Shown in pieces: positions 25,143-33,130 of a stretch of 42,213 bases of DNA. Origin of the DNA: Mesorhizobium sp. L2C084A000 (GTDB lineage: Bacteria; Pseudomonadota; Alphaproteobacteria; Rhizobiales; Rhizobiaceae). Each line of letters opens with the position of its first letter. The stretch's first letter is position 1. The notes beneath the pieces were generated by a model that saw only the letters and a list, made by a program, of their open reading frames with translations, had not been told where the DNA came from and did not search any database. The stretch covers positions 25,335 through 67,547 of the forward strand of contig NZ_AYWX01000019.1 in NCBI RefSeq assembly GCF_000502875.1. Direction: 5' to 3'. The position numbers and the translations under genes are program-made.

Positions 25143-26344
25143 CAGCCGACCCCTTGGCCTGATGCGCCGCGCCTGGACAAACGCAATTTGAAAGCATTCC
25201 AGCTGTCAGCGATGCGCGTGGCGAAGTTTGTCATCCAGTCCGCCCAGGTCACGGGCAGTTCCAGTGTCCGGTTGGAGACGATGAACCAGATCGCCACCGC
25301 GGAAGCCACGATCGGCACGCCATAGACCATATACGCATATTGCGGGACCTCATCCGCCTTGCTGGCGGCAAAAAAGCCCAGCCAACGCACGAACAGCGAT
25401 ATCGTGATCGCCGTGATCAGCGGATTGACGCGCGCCTCGCGGTGCGAGCGCGCATCGCCGGCGACTGCAAGCGCGATCAGCGCGAAAACCATGGAATAGG
25501 TCCATTCCGAGAACCGTTGGTTGACCTCGGCCCGGTATTCGTAGGGGTTCTGCTGATAATACTTGTCGTTGGCACCCGGGTTGAGCAGGTACTGCGTCGT
25601 CTGGTCCTTGGGCAGGAGCGTCACCGCCGAAGCCGCCGCCATGAAGGCCGACATGTCGAAGGCATAGGAGGTGAAGCGGATGACGGAGAGATCGCCGGTC
25701 AGCGTTTTGCGATGGATGACGCCGTCATTCATCATCAGCACCTTTTCACCGCCGCGTTCGACGATGCTGCCGGTCTTGGCGTAGTAGACGAGGTTGACGC
25801 CTTCTTCGCGCGAATCGGCGACGAAAATGCCACCCAGCCGATTGTTCGGAAGGCGCTCGCCGATCTGCAGGAACAACCCGTCGTCAATCTTGCGGAAGGT
25901 GCCTTCCTGGATGATCAGCGACAACAGATCCGCGCGCGACGACGCCACCAGGGCCCGGTTCTTCTGCCGTGCGTAAGGGTCGATGCCGTTGTCGACGGCA
26001 AAGGAAAAAACGGCGGCGGCGAGCGCCAGCAACATGATCGGCCGCACGATCGTCCAGCGCGAGGCCCCCGCGGCGTTGACGACGGCGAGTTCGGAATCCG
26101 AATTCATGACACTGAGTGTCTGTGCGACCGCTACCACCAGGGCAAAAGGCACCACGATCGGGATGATGGACGGAAGGATGAGGGCGGCGACTTCGAAGAA
26201 GGTCAGCGCCGACTGGCCGCTGTCGGTGACCAGATCGATCTTTGCCAGCACCTGCGTCGTCCATACGATCGCCAGCGTCCACACAAGAGCGGCCATGAAG
26301 ACCACGAAAGCGCGGCGCATGATGTAGCGTTCAACGACCTTCAT
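25142..26344 (-). CDS. lptF: LPS export permease LptF
   Basis: A 400-residue YjgP/YjgQ-family permease starting MKVVERYIMRRAFVVFMAA, the partner of LptG. It has the six-helix plan with a central periplasmic domain; SDSELAVVNAAGASRW is the conserved cytoplasmic coupling segment that contacts LptB. The C-terminal tail is basic. First gene of lptF-lptG-lptD-surA-pdxA-rsmA, divergent from pepA. Confidence 0.93.
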   Translation of the reverse strand: MKVVERYIMRRAFVVFMAALVWTLAIVWTTQVLAKIDLVTDSGQSALTFFEVAALILPSIIPIVVPFALVVAVAQTLSVMNSDSELAVVNAAGASRWTIVRPIMLLALAAAVFSFAVDNGIDPYARQKNRALVASSRADLLSLIIQEGTFRKIDDGLFLQIGERLPNNRLGGIFVADSREEGVNLVYYAKTGSIVERGGEKVLMMNDGVIHRKTLTGDLSVIRFTSYAFDMSAFMAAASAVTLLPKDQTTQYLLNPGANDKYYQQNPYEYRAEVNQRFSEWTYSMVFALIALAVAGDARSHREARVNPLITAITISLFVRWLGFFAASKADEVPQYAYMVYGVPIVASAVAIWFIVSNRTLELPVTWADWMTNFATRIADSWNAFKLRLSRRGASGQGVG

Positions 26345-26692
26345 GAAGGCTTTTCTCGATTTTTTCGAACGGCATCATGCCACCGAACAAGGTAGCTGTC
26401 CGGCAGCGCCTGCACAACTGGCTCATCAGATGGTCTATCCGGGTTCTGTCCCACATCACGCCCCCCGGCTGGGCGGAGTGTCGGCGGGAATGGATAAGAA
26501 AGGGCGAACATCGATGGTTAACAACAGGTTGCGGCAAAAAGCGGGGCCGTGCCGCGACGAATCGTCATCGATTCCATAGGTCATATGGGATGCCAATTCG
26601 GCAAAGTCTTGCCAAATGCCGGAAAACGACCAAATGTCGCGCATCGTTTCGAACCGCTTCCCCAAAAGTCGCGCATTCCCTGAAAGCAGGAC
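26345..26692. promoter_or_regulatory. Divergent control region lptF/pepA
   Basis: 348 bases without a supportable gene. It must hold the promoters of the lptF operon (minus) and of pepA (plus). One TGGTTAA element occurs near 26515, alone, and I see no convincing palindrome or -35/-10 pair. Confidence 0.4.
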
Positions 26693-28207
26693 ATGATGAA
26701 TCAAAGACCGTCGATCGCCTTCGCCAAATTTTCCGGGTCCCAGAGCGCGGTGAACAAGAAGGGCACGGTCTTCGTGCTCGCGGCGGATGAGGGCGGCCTG
26801 AGCGACGTCGCCAAGGCCGGTGATCCCGGCAAGACACTGGAGCGGGCCTTTCCCGTGGCTGAGTTCACGGGCAAGTTCGCCAGCACGGTGGAAGTTCTGG
26901 CGCCGCAGGGAGCATCGCTCGACAGACTGGTGGCGATAGGCGCCGGCAAGGTATCGGGACTGGACGAATATGCCTGGTTGAAGCTTGGCGGCACCGTTGC
27001 CGCGTCGCTGCGCAAGGCGACCGAAGTGGCGGTGGTCCTCGATGTGGTCGGCGCCTCGCCGAGCGCGAAAGACGCGGCAAGCCTTGCCGCGGGCATTCTC
27101 CTGCGCAGCTATTCCTTCGACAAGTACAAGACCAGGAAGGACAAGGACGACGGCAAGGCAGAGCCGAAGAAGCCGGTCAAGGTGACCATCCACACCGCCG
27201 ATCCGGCCGCTGCGAAGAAGGCCTTCGCCGATGCCGAGGCGGTGATAGACGGCGTCCTACTGGCGCGCGACCTCGTCAACGAACCGGCAAACGTGCTTGG
27301 GCCGGTCGAGTTCGCTGCCCGCGCCAAGGAACTCGAGGCACTAGGCGTCAAGGTCGAGATATTGGCTGAGAAGGAAATGAAGAAGCTCGGCATGGGCTCG
27401 CTGCTCGGTGTCGCGCAAGGATCGCCGCGCGGCGCCCGCATGGCGATCATGCAGTGGAACGGCGGCAAGCCGAAGGACAGCCCGATCGCCTTCGTCGGCA
27501 AGGGCGTCACTTTCGACACTGGCGGCAATTCCATAAAGCCGGCCTCGGGCATGGAGGATATGAAGGGCGACATGGGCGGTGCCGCCGCCGTTACCGGCCT
27601 GATGCATGCGCTGGCGGCCCGCAAGGCGAAAGCCAATGTCGTCGGTATCATCGGACTGGTCGAAAATGCCGTCGACGGTCATGCCCAGCGCCCCGGTGAT
27701 ATCGTCACTTCGATGTCGGGCCAGACCATCGAGGTGCTCAATACCGACGCCGAGGGCCGCCTCGTGCTGGCCGATGCGTTGTGGTACTGCAACGACCGCT
27801 TCCAGCCGAAATTCATGGTCAATCTGGCGACGCTGACCGGCGCCATCATGGTGGCGCTCGGTCAACATTATGCCGGCCTGTTTTCCAACAATGACGAACT
27901 GGCCGAAAAGTTGGCGGCGGCGGGGCAGGCGACGCAGGAACGGCTGTGGCGCATGCCGCTGGGGGCCGAATACGACAAGCTGATCGATTCCAAGAACGCC
28001 GACATGAAGAACATCGGCGGCCGTTTTGGCGGCGCCACCATCGCGGCGCAGTTTCTGCAGCGCTTCGTCAAGGACACGCCATGGGCCCATCTCGACATTG
28101 CCGGCACGGCGATGGGGGCGCCGTCGAACGAGATCAACCAGTCCTGGGGTTCCGGTTTCGGCGTCAGGCTGCTCGACCGGCTGGTGCGCGACAATTATGA
28201 GCAGTGA
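26693..28207 (+). CDS. pepA: Leucyl aminopeptidase (M17 family) PepA
   Basis: A 504-residue cytosolic metallo-aminopeptidase that removes N-terminal residues from peptides. The M17 catalytic domain begins at about residue 190. The metal ligands lie in VGKGVTFDTGGNSIKP (268-283) and in the signature NTDAEGRL (350-357), with the Lys/Asp pair GMEDMKGDMGG between. The N-terminal macrodomain-like half is normal. Two ATGs lie in tandem at 26693 and 26696, preceded by GCAGGAC; either may be used. holC follows after 28 bases. Confidence 0.95.
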   Translation: MMNQRPSIAFAKFSGSQSAVNKKGTVFVLAADEGGLSDVAKAGDPGKTLERAFPVAEFTGKFASTVEVLAPQGASLDRLVAIGAGKVSGLDEYAWLKLGGTVAASLRKATEVAVVLDVVGASPSAKDAASLAAGILLRSYSFDKYKTRKDKDDGKAEPKKPVKVTIHTADPAAAKKAFADAEAVIDGVLLARDLVNEPANVLGPVEFAARAKELEALGVKVEILAEKEMKKLGMGSLLGVAQGSPRGARMAIMQWNGGKPKDSPIAFVGKGVTFDTGGNSIKPASGMEDMKGDMGGAAAVTGLMHALAARKAKANVVGIIGLVENAVDGHAQRPGDIVTSMSGQTIEVLNTDAEGRLVLADALWYCNDRFQPKFMVNLATLTGAIMVALGQHYAGLFSNNDELAEKLAAAGQATQERLWRMPLGAEYDKLIDSKNADMKNIGGRFGGATIAAQFLQRFVKDTPWAHLDIAGTAMGAPSNEINQSWGSGFGVRLLDRLVRDNYEQ

Positions 28208-28235
28208 ACGGGTTCAATCACTATAGGCTGAAGCG

Positions 28236-28685
28236 ATGGCCGACGTCCTGTTCTACCACCTGACCGAATCGACGCTGGAGGATGCGCTGCCAGGCCTCCT
28301 GGAGCGCAGCGTCGACCGTGGCTGGCGCGCCGTGGTGCAGACAGGCACCGAGGAACGCCGCGATGCGCTCGACCAGCATCTTTGGACCTTCCGCGACGAT
28401 TCGTTCCTGGCGCACGCAACCGATCGTGAGGCTCATCCCGGCGAACAGCCGATTCTGTTGACCACCGGCGACGGCAATCCCAACGACGCCAAGATAAGGT
28501 TCCTGGTCGACGGCGCGGTGCCGCCTGACCTTGGCGGCTACGAGCGCGCCGTGTTCCTGTTCGATGGCCACGATGCCGCCCAGCTCGAGGCGGCGCGAGG
28601 GCACTGGAAGGTGATGAAGAGCGCTGGCCACGCCGTCACCTATTGGCAACAGACGCCAGATCGCCGCTGGGAGCGCAAGGCTTAA
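28236..28685 (+). CDS. holC: DNA polymerase III chi subunit HolC
   Basis: A 149-residue chi subunit of the clamp-loader complex, which links it to single-strand binding protein. Family features are the start ADVLFYHLTES, the segment DALDQHLWTFRDDSFLAHA, PILLTTGDGNPNDA and the C-terminal YWQQTPDRRWERKA. pepA-holC is a conserved pair in proteobacteria. After the stop, a 10-base direct repeat GGCAGGTCGC occurs twice, and CTGAACG/CGTTCAG (28696-28702, 28724-28730) can form a weak hairpin. Confidence 0.93.
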   Translation: MADVLFYHLTESTLEDALPGLLERSVDRGWRAVVQTGTEERRDALDQHLWTFRDDSFLAHATDREAHPGEQPILLTTGDGNPNDAKIRFLVDGAVPPDLGGYERAVFLFDGHDAAQLEAARGHWKVMKSAGHAVTYWQQTPDRRWERKA

Positions 28686-28776
28686 GGCAGGTCGCCTGAA
28701 CGTGACTGAGGCAGGTCGCTGACCGTTCAGTCGACCCGCTTTTGGACCAGTGCCCTGTCCCGGATGAAAGTCTCTA

Positions 28777-29295
28777 CTACTTTGCCTTGATCCGGCTCTG
28801 TTTGCGGCTGACGTAGTCGCCGTGTTTCAATTTCATGAACGCGTCCGCAAGGTTGCGGTGCGAACTCCTGAATACGTACCATTCTCCATCTGGAACCCGG
28901 CGCTGGTAGAGAATCCTGCCTGCCTGGCGATGTTCGAAACAGGAAAGAGCGTTGGAGTCGCCTCCGGCTCCGTGCCATTTTGCGCGGAAGCACAGCTTGC
29001 CTCCTCCGGGAATGAACCAGATGCCGTCACCGTAGCCCAGCTTGCGCGCCTTGTCCGAGGTCCAGGCACTGAACTGACGGCGCTGGACGGCAAAATATCC
29101 GGCACCCTCCCGACCCCAGAGCCACGAGCGGTTCTGGTACATCTGGTAGATGCCTTTGTCCGGCACCACCTCTGCCCGCATGGCCTGTTCGGCGATTTTC
29201 GTCGCCGTCTTGGCTGTTGCGGGAATCTGGAAAGCAAACAGACCAATGGAACAGGCAAGTGCCGTTCCGATACAATTGCCCAGTACTCGTTTCAC
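28777..29295 (-). CDS. Secreted DUF995 protein (copy 1)
   Basis: A 172-residue protein with a signal peptide (CIGTALACSIGLFAFQIPAT, cut near TAK). The mature part is a DUF995-family domain: IYQMYQNRSWLWGREGAGYF, FSAWTSDKARK, a Cys pair (KLCFRAKW and ALSCFEHR) and VPDGEWYVFRSSH. The function of DUF995 is unknown; the Trp-rich pattern and Cys pair suggest a small disulfide-bonded extracytoplasmic fold. The start is GTG at 29295 behind two GGGG runs. It lies downstream of the GH26-like gene on the same strand. A paralogue is at 39093. Confidence 0.8.
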   Translation of the reverse strand: MKRVLGNCIGTALACSIGLFAFQIPATAKTATKIAEQAMRAEVVPDKGIYQMYQNRSWLWGREGAGYFAVQRRQFSAWTSDKARKLGYGDGIWFIPGGGKLCFRAKWHGAGGDSNALSCFEHRQAGRILYQRRVPDGEWYVFRSSHRNLADAFMKLKHGDYVSRKQSRIKAK

Positions 29296-29347
29296 AACCC
29301 CTACCCCTACTGTTACGCCACGCCCAGTTTATGAGAACGCTTGAGAT

Positions 29348-29370
29348 GATTTCAGGTGAATCCTGAAATC
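29348..29370. promoter_or_regulatory. Perfect inverted repeat upstream of DUF995 copy 1
   Basis: GATTTCAGG (29348-29356) and CCTGAAATC (29362-29370) are perfect 9-base arms around a 5-base spacer, about 50 bases before the GTG start. It may be an operator or part of the neighbouring palindromic repeat. Confidence 0.4.
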
Positions 29371-29397
29371 TGAATCCGCCACTAAATCAAAGAGATG

Positions 29398-29470
29398 GAG
29401 CATGATGCCTGGACAGATGGTGCCCCGTTTGTCCGAAAAGCCGCTTTCTCACTTTTTCAGTATCATGCTC
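29398..29470. repeat. Palindromic intergenic repeat ending at the GH26-like stop codon
   Basis: GAGCATGAT (29398-29406) and ATCATGCTC (29462-29470) are perfect inverted ends of a 73-base element with an inner TCCGAAAAG...CTTTCTCACTTTTT part. Its composition is that of the widespread rhizobial AGCATGAT...ATCATGCTCTAG repeats, recognised from memory and not from a search. Its last base is the end of the TAG stop of the GH26-like gene. Confidence 0.6.
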
Positions 29471-30396
29471 TAGGGCAAGACATGCTGGGTCACCCTCCAG
29501 TCGGGCAGACCATAGCCGCCCAGCCACGGCCACACTTCCTTCTGGTTGAAGTAGACGACCGAAGTCAGAGCCGGAAACTCCGCGTAGGATTTGCGGGAAT
29601 CTTCCTGCCATTTCGAGACATAGTCCTGCTTTCCGACATAGCCGAGTTCCGCAACGACGATCGGCTTGTTGAACACCGCAACGCGGTCATAGCCGGGCTT
29701 CAGCAGTTCAGCGAAGGTGCGGTCACGACCGGTCTCGTCACCGTCTTTTTTCTGCAGACCGAACACCGACAGGCCGATGACGTCGACATAGTCGTCGCCG
29801 GGGTAGTATTTTTCCAAACCCTCTTCGCCTTTGGGCGACCACATGTACTTGGCGGCGGGGGCAGCCTTGCGGCAGATGTCGACTTCGCGCTTGTAAGCGG
29901 AGATCCAGTCCTTGGGAGCCCAGTTGGCCCAGGTGAAGCGGCCGTTCTTGTCTTCCATTTCCTGAGCCCAGCGAATGGTCACCGGGCTCTTCATCTGTCC
30001 CACCAGGCCGCAGATTGCCTGCATGTTGGCATCATATTTGCCGCTCAAAATGCCGTCACGCAATTCGGGCGGGGTGATGCGCCAGTCCTTGGACCATGTC
30101 CACGGCTCAATCGTGATCAGAAGCGAGCGGCCGCGCTGCAGCGCATAAGCGTCGGCAAGCGGCAGCGTCGACAGATCGACGTCTTCCCAGGGCAGGAACA
30201 GCTCTTCGATGCTGGCGCTCTTGTCGGTGCTGAAGTCCCCGTAGGGATCATAGGAACCGAACGCCGACGCAGCGCTGCTCGTCTGAAGGGGGTCGGTCGC
30301 GGTTACGGAGCCGGCCCCTCCTGCAGTAGGGAAGGCGGCGCTTCCGCCCAATACCAGCGCGATTGCAAGTGCCTTTGCCGCGGAGTGTGTCATCAT
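29470..30396 (-). CDS. Secreted GH26-like endo-glycosidase
   Basis: A 308-residue exported protein with a signal peptide (AAKALAIALVLGGSAAF). The domain follows the family 26 glycoside hydrolase plan: LLITIEPWTWSKDW, an acid/base Glu in IRWAQEMEDKNGRF (E146) and a nucleophile Glu in KPIVVAELGYVG (E250), at the strand ends expected for a beta/alpha barrel. GH26 enzymes cut beta-mannans, beta-1,3-xylans or mixed beta-1,3/1,4-glucans, so the substrate is open. The usual His before the acid Glu is Gln. ATG 30396 is preferred for the GGGAGA site over ATG 30408. It is divergent from the GT2 synthase, a position that in cellulose loci belongs to the trimming hydrolase. Confidence 0.75.
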   Translation of the reverse strand: MMTHSAAKALAIALVLGGSAAFPTAGGAGSVTATDPLQTSSAASAFGSYDPYGDFSTDKSASIEELFLPWEDVDLSTLPLADAYALQRGRSLLITIEPWTWSKDWRITPPELRDGILSGKYDANMQAICGLVGQMKSPVTIRWAQEMEDKNGRFTWANWAPKDWISAYKREVDICRKAAPAAKYMWSPKGEEGLEKYYPGDDYVDVIGLSVFGLQKKDGDETGRDRTFAELLKPGYDRVAVFNKPIVVAELGYVGKQDYVSKWQEDSRKSYAEFPALTSVVYFNQKEVWPWLGGYGLPDWRVTQHVLP

Positions 30397-31016
30397 AGAT
30401 TCTCCCATGGCCTCGACTTCTCGCGGAAGTTAAGGCTTCGCCCGTGCGCATCGATGCCTGATCGATACGGCTACCCAAAAACCTATCGGCTCGATTGGCG
30501 GAATCTGCGGGATTTCGGAGCGATCATTGGCGGTTGTGCGAACCTTCGCACGAAGCCCACCCAAAAATACTTCTCAAGGCGCCAACACAGAAGGAGCCGT
30601 CGAGAGAGTTTCGCCGCGATACTCACAAATTCGCGTCAATATTCCGATATATCATCCCTGTCTAATTTAAGAGCCGGACGGACCAAAGAGTCAAGCGCAA
30701 TTAATGGTTGCTTAACCATGATCCTCGCAACATGGTTAACGCTGCCTTGAGCGGATCTTCCTGCGATAGCCTCGGCCCCTTCGACGGATTCTCCGACGCT
30801 GAAACTTTTGCCGGCTGTGATTGCTGTGCTGGTCGGGGGAGGCGTCCACGGAATTACCCTCCCGATTCAAGATGTTAAGTTAACCAATTCGCAAGAAGTA
30901 TAGTTAACCAACACTTAATTTAGTTGACTCTAAGACACCCAAGTGGATTCTAAGGGCGGGTTTTCAAGGCGCGTCTGCCGTCGTTCGGCTGATGCTCGGG
31001 TGGCGGCGGTACGTGT
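30397..31016. promoter_or_regulatory. AT-rich divergent control region of the glycan locus with four TTAACCA sites
   Basis: 620 bases without a gene, clearly richer in A+T than the surroundings. TTAACCATG (30712-30720) and CATGGTTAA (30731-30739) form a perfect inverted repeat with a 10-base spacer. AGTTAACCAA occurs as a direct repeat at 30878-30887 and 30902-30911, with a related AGTTGAC at 30922-30928. The heptamer TTAACCA thus occurs four times, against well under one expected. They look like binding sites of a dimeric regulator acting on the GH26-like gene, the synthase gene, or both. Confidence 0.55.
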
Positions 31017-32903
31017 ATGAGTGTTTCCGCGGACGTGGGGATCATCAGCGGCAAGACCATGCCGAAACGGGGGCGTGGGGCGGCTCCGGGGAAGGCGGCG
31101 GAGAAGCCTCCTTTTCTGGTGCCGGTGCTGTCGGCCACCCAGCGGCGGATCTGGAGGCTGGGACTTGCCTGCTGGTCGGTAACGTTCGGATTTTTCTGGT
31201 TCTGGTGGCTGCAGCCCGGGCACATCGAACATGTCATTCCATACATGCTGGCGACATTGACGCTCGTATGGCTGACGTTCATGCCGATGTATTTTCTCTT
31301 GAACGTGCATGCGATGAAAAAGCCGTCCAGTCTTCACACGATCCCGGAACGTTCGCGGGTCGCGATGGTGGTGACCAAGGCTCCGTCCGAACCGTTTTCG
31401 GTGGTTGCGCGAACGCTCGAAGCGATGCTGGCGCAGGACTGTCCGCATGATACCTGGCTGGCCGACGAGGACCCGTCAGAGGAAACGATTGCCTGGTGCG
31501 ATGCCCATAACGTCATGATTTCGACGCGGCGCGGGCGGGAAGATTATCACCGCAAGGTGTGGCCCCGCCGGACGCGCTGCAAAGAGGGAAACCTGGCGTT
31601 CTTCTACGACCACTATGGTTATGAGCGCTACCACTTCGTCGCTCAGATGGATGCGGACCACGTCCCGACACCAACCTATCTCAGGGAAATCCTGGTCGCC
31701 TTTGCCGACCCGGCGGTTGGCTATGTATCGGCGCCGAGCATATGCGACAACAATGCCGCTGAAAGCTGGTCGGCACGCGGCCGACTGTTCCCGGAAGGGA
31801 TGTTCCACGGACCCTTGCAGTCCGGCCATACGGGCGACGGAACGCCGCTCTGCATCGGCTCGCACTATGCCGTGAGAACCGCAGCGCTCAAGCAGGTCGG
31901 CGGCCTTGGCCCGGAACTGGCCGAAGATCACTCGACGTCCATGCTGTTCATTGCGGCTGGTTGGCGCGGTGTGCATGCCATAGACGCCATTGCCCATGGC
32001 GATGGCCCGCAGACCTTTGCCGATCTTGTCACGCAGGAGTTCCAGTGGTCGCGGAGCCTGATGACGATCATGCTCGAATACTCGCCGATATACCTTTCCA
32101 AGCTATCGCCACGGCTGAAATTCCAGTTCCTGTTTCGCCAGCTCTGGTATCCGCTTTTCGCCGTGTTTTCGCTTGTCATGTACGTCATGCCTATGTACGC
32201 GCTTCTGACGGGGAAGAGCTTCGCCAATGTGACGTATGTTGATTTCCTTTTATACTATGCTCCGAACTCTATTTCCCTGATTATGCTGGTGATGTTGCTG
32301 AAGGCATTCGACCTGTCGCGCCCGCTCACTGCCAGGACGATCAGTTGGGAGGGAATGTTGTTCTCATTCTTCGCGCGTTGGCCGTGGGTGCTGGCGGGCA
32401 CGCTGTCGTCGATCCGTGATTATGTGACCAAGTCGTTCGTGGATTTTCGTGTTACCCCCAAGGGCAGTGGCCCGAAAAATCTGCTGCCTGCCCGCGTCAT
32501 CGTTCCGTATGTGGCACTTGCAATCGGAGCTTCGCTGCCGGTCCTTCTAGTGGACCGCGCGTCGGATGCCACCGGCTTCTACTGGTTCGCTGCCTTCAAT
32601 GCGTTCGTCTACGGGTTGCTTGTGGTCGTAATCATCACCAGGCACCTGGCGGAGAACAGAATTTCGTTGCGGCGCAACGTCGCGAAACTCGCCTTGCAGG
32701 CCTCGCTCGCTGGCGTTGCGCTCTTCGTCCCGGGCGCTGCGTTTTATGACCGCGGACTGGAAGGCATATATGGGCTCCAGCAGGGAGCAGGCAGTGTGCG
32801 CATCGTCAGCGTGGCCTACCCGGTTTCCGGAGCCGGGCGTGGCGGGAGCGGAACCCGCACATTCCATCTTGACCCCGCCTGGGATCGGCCAATCGTCAGA
32901 TAG
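31017..32903 (+). CDS. Cellulose-synthase-like family 2 glycosyltransferase (polymerase)
   Basis: A 628-residue integral membrane synthase that should polymerise a beta-glycan from a UDP-sugar and move it across the membrane. Two N-terminal helices (about 46-65 and 73-95) precede the GT-A domain. Its motifs are WLADED (D150/D152), QMDADHVP (DAD at 212-214) and EDHSTS (303-306). The product-channel motif normally written Q-x-x-R-W reads QEFQW (340-344). About six helices follow, with no PilZ domain, so there is no visible cyclic-di-GMP control within the protein. The closest known groups are cellulose, curdlan and mixed-linkage glucan synthases; the product cannot be named. The ATG at 31017 has only a weak ribosome site; ATG 31059 is an alternative. 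Confidence 0.82.
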   Translation: MSVSADVGIISGKTMPKRGRGAAPGKAAEKPPFLVPVLSATQRRIWRLGLACWSVTFGFFWFWWLQPGHIEHVIPYMLATLTLVWLTFMPMYFLLNVHAMKKPSSLHTIPERSRVAMVVTKAPSEPFSVVARTLEAMLAQDCPHDTWLADEDPSEETIAWCDAHNVMISTRRGREDYHRKVWPRRTRCKEGNLAFFYDHYGYERYHFVAQMDADHVPTPTYLREILVAFADPAVGYVSAPSICDNNAAESWSARGRLFPEGMFHGPLQSGHTGDGTPLCIGSHYAVRTAALKQVGGLGPELAEDHSTSMLFIAAGWRGVHAIDAIAHGDGPQTFADLVTQEFQWSRSLMTIMLEYSPIYLSKLSPRLKFQFLFRQLWYPLFAVFSLVMYVMPMYALLTGKSFANVTYVDFLLYYAPNSISLIMLVMLLKAFDLSRPLTARTISWEGMLFSFFARWPWVLAGTLSSIRDYVTKSFVDFRVTPKGSGPKNLLPARVIVPYVALAIGASLPVLLVDRASDATGFYWFAAFNAFVYGLLVVVIITRHLAENRISLRRNVAKLALQASLAGVALFVPGAAFYDRGLEGIYGLQQGAGSVRIVSVAYPVSGAGRGGSGTRTFHLDPAWDRPIVR

Positions 32904-33130
32904 TCTGGAAGAGCCTGGCGCCCGCCAACTCAGGAATTGCCATGACAAAACACCCAAGGCACGGGGATTTCTCGACCCCAGGGGTGGAAGCGGTGGCTAA
33001 TTCGAGATCTGTCGGTTCGCCGGGCGAGTGAACCTGGCACTTGGAAAATGGCAGCGGCTTTGAGATTGCAACGTAGCATCAGGCCCTTTGCTCTTTCGGT
33101 TGTCATCGCGGTTATGCACGGAACGGTCAG

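Noticed and set aside
29395..30750. Open frame of 451 codons opposite the GH26-like gene
   Set aside because: It includes the palindromic repeat and the AT-rich control region and has no recognisable domain.
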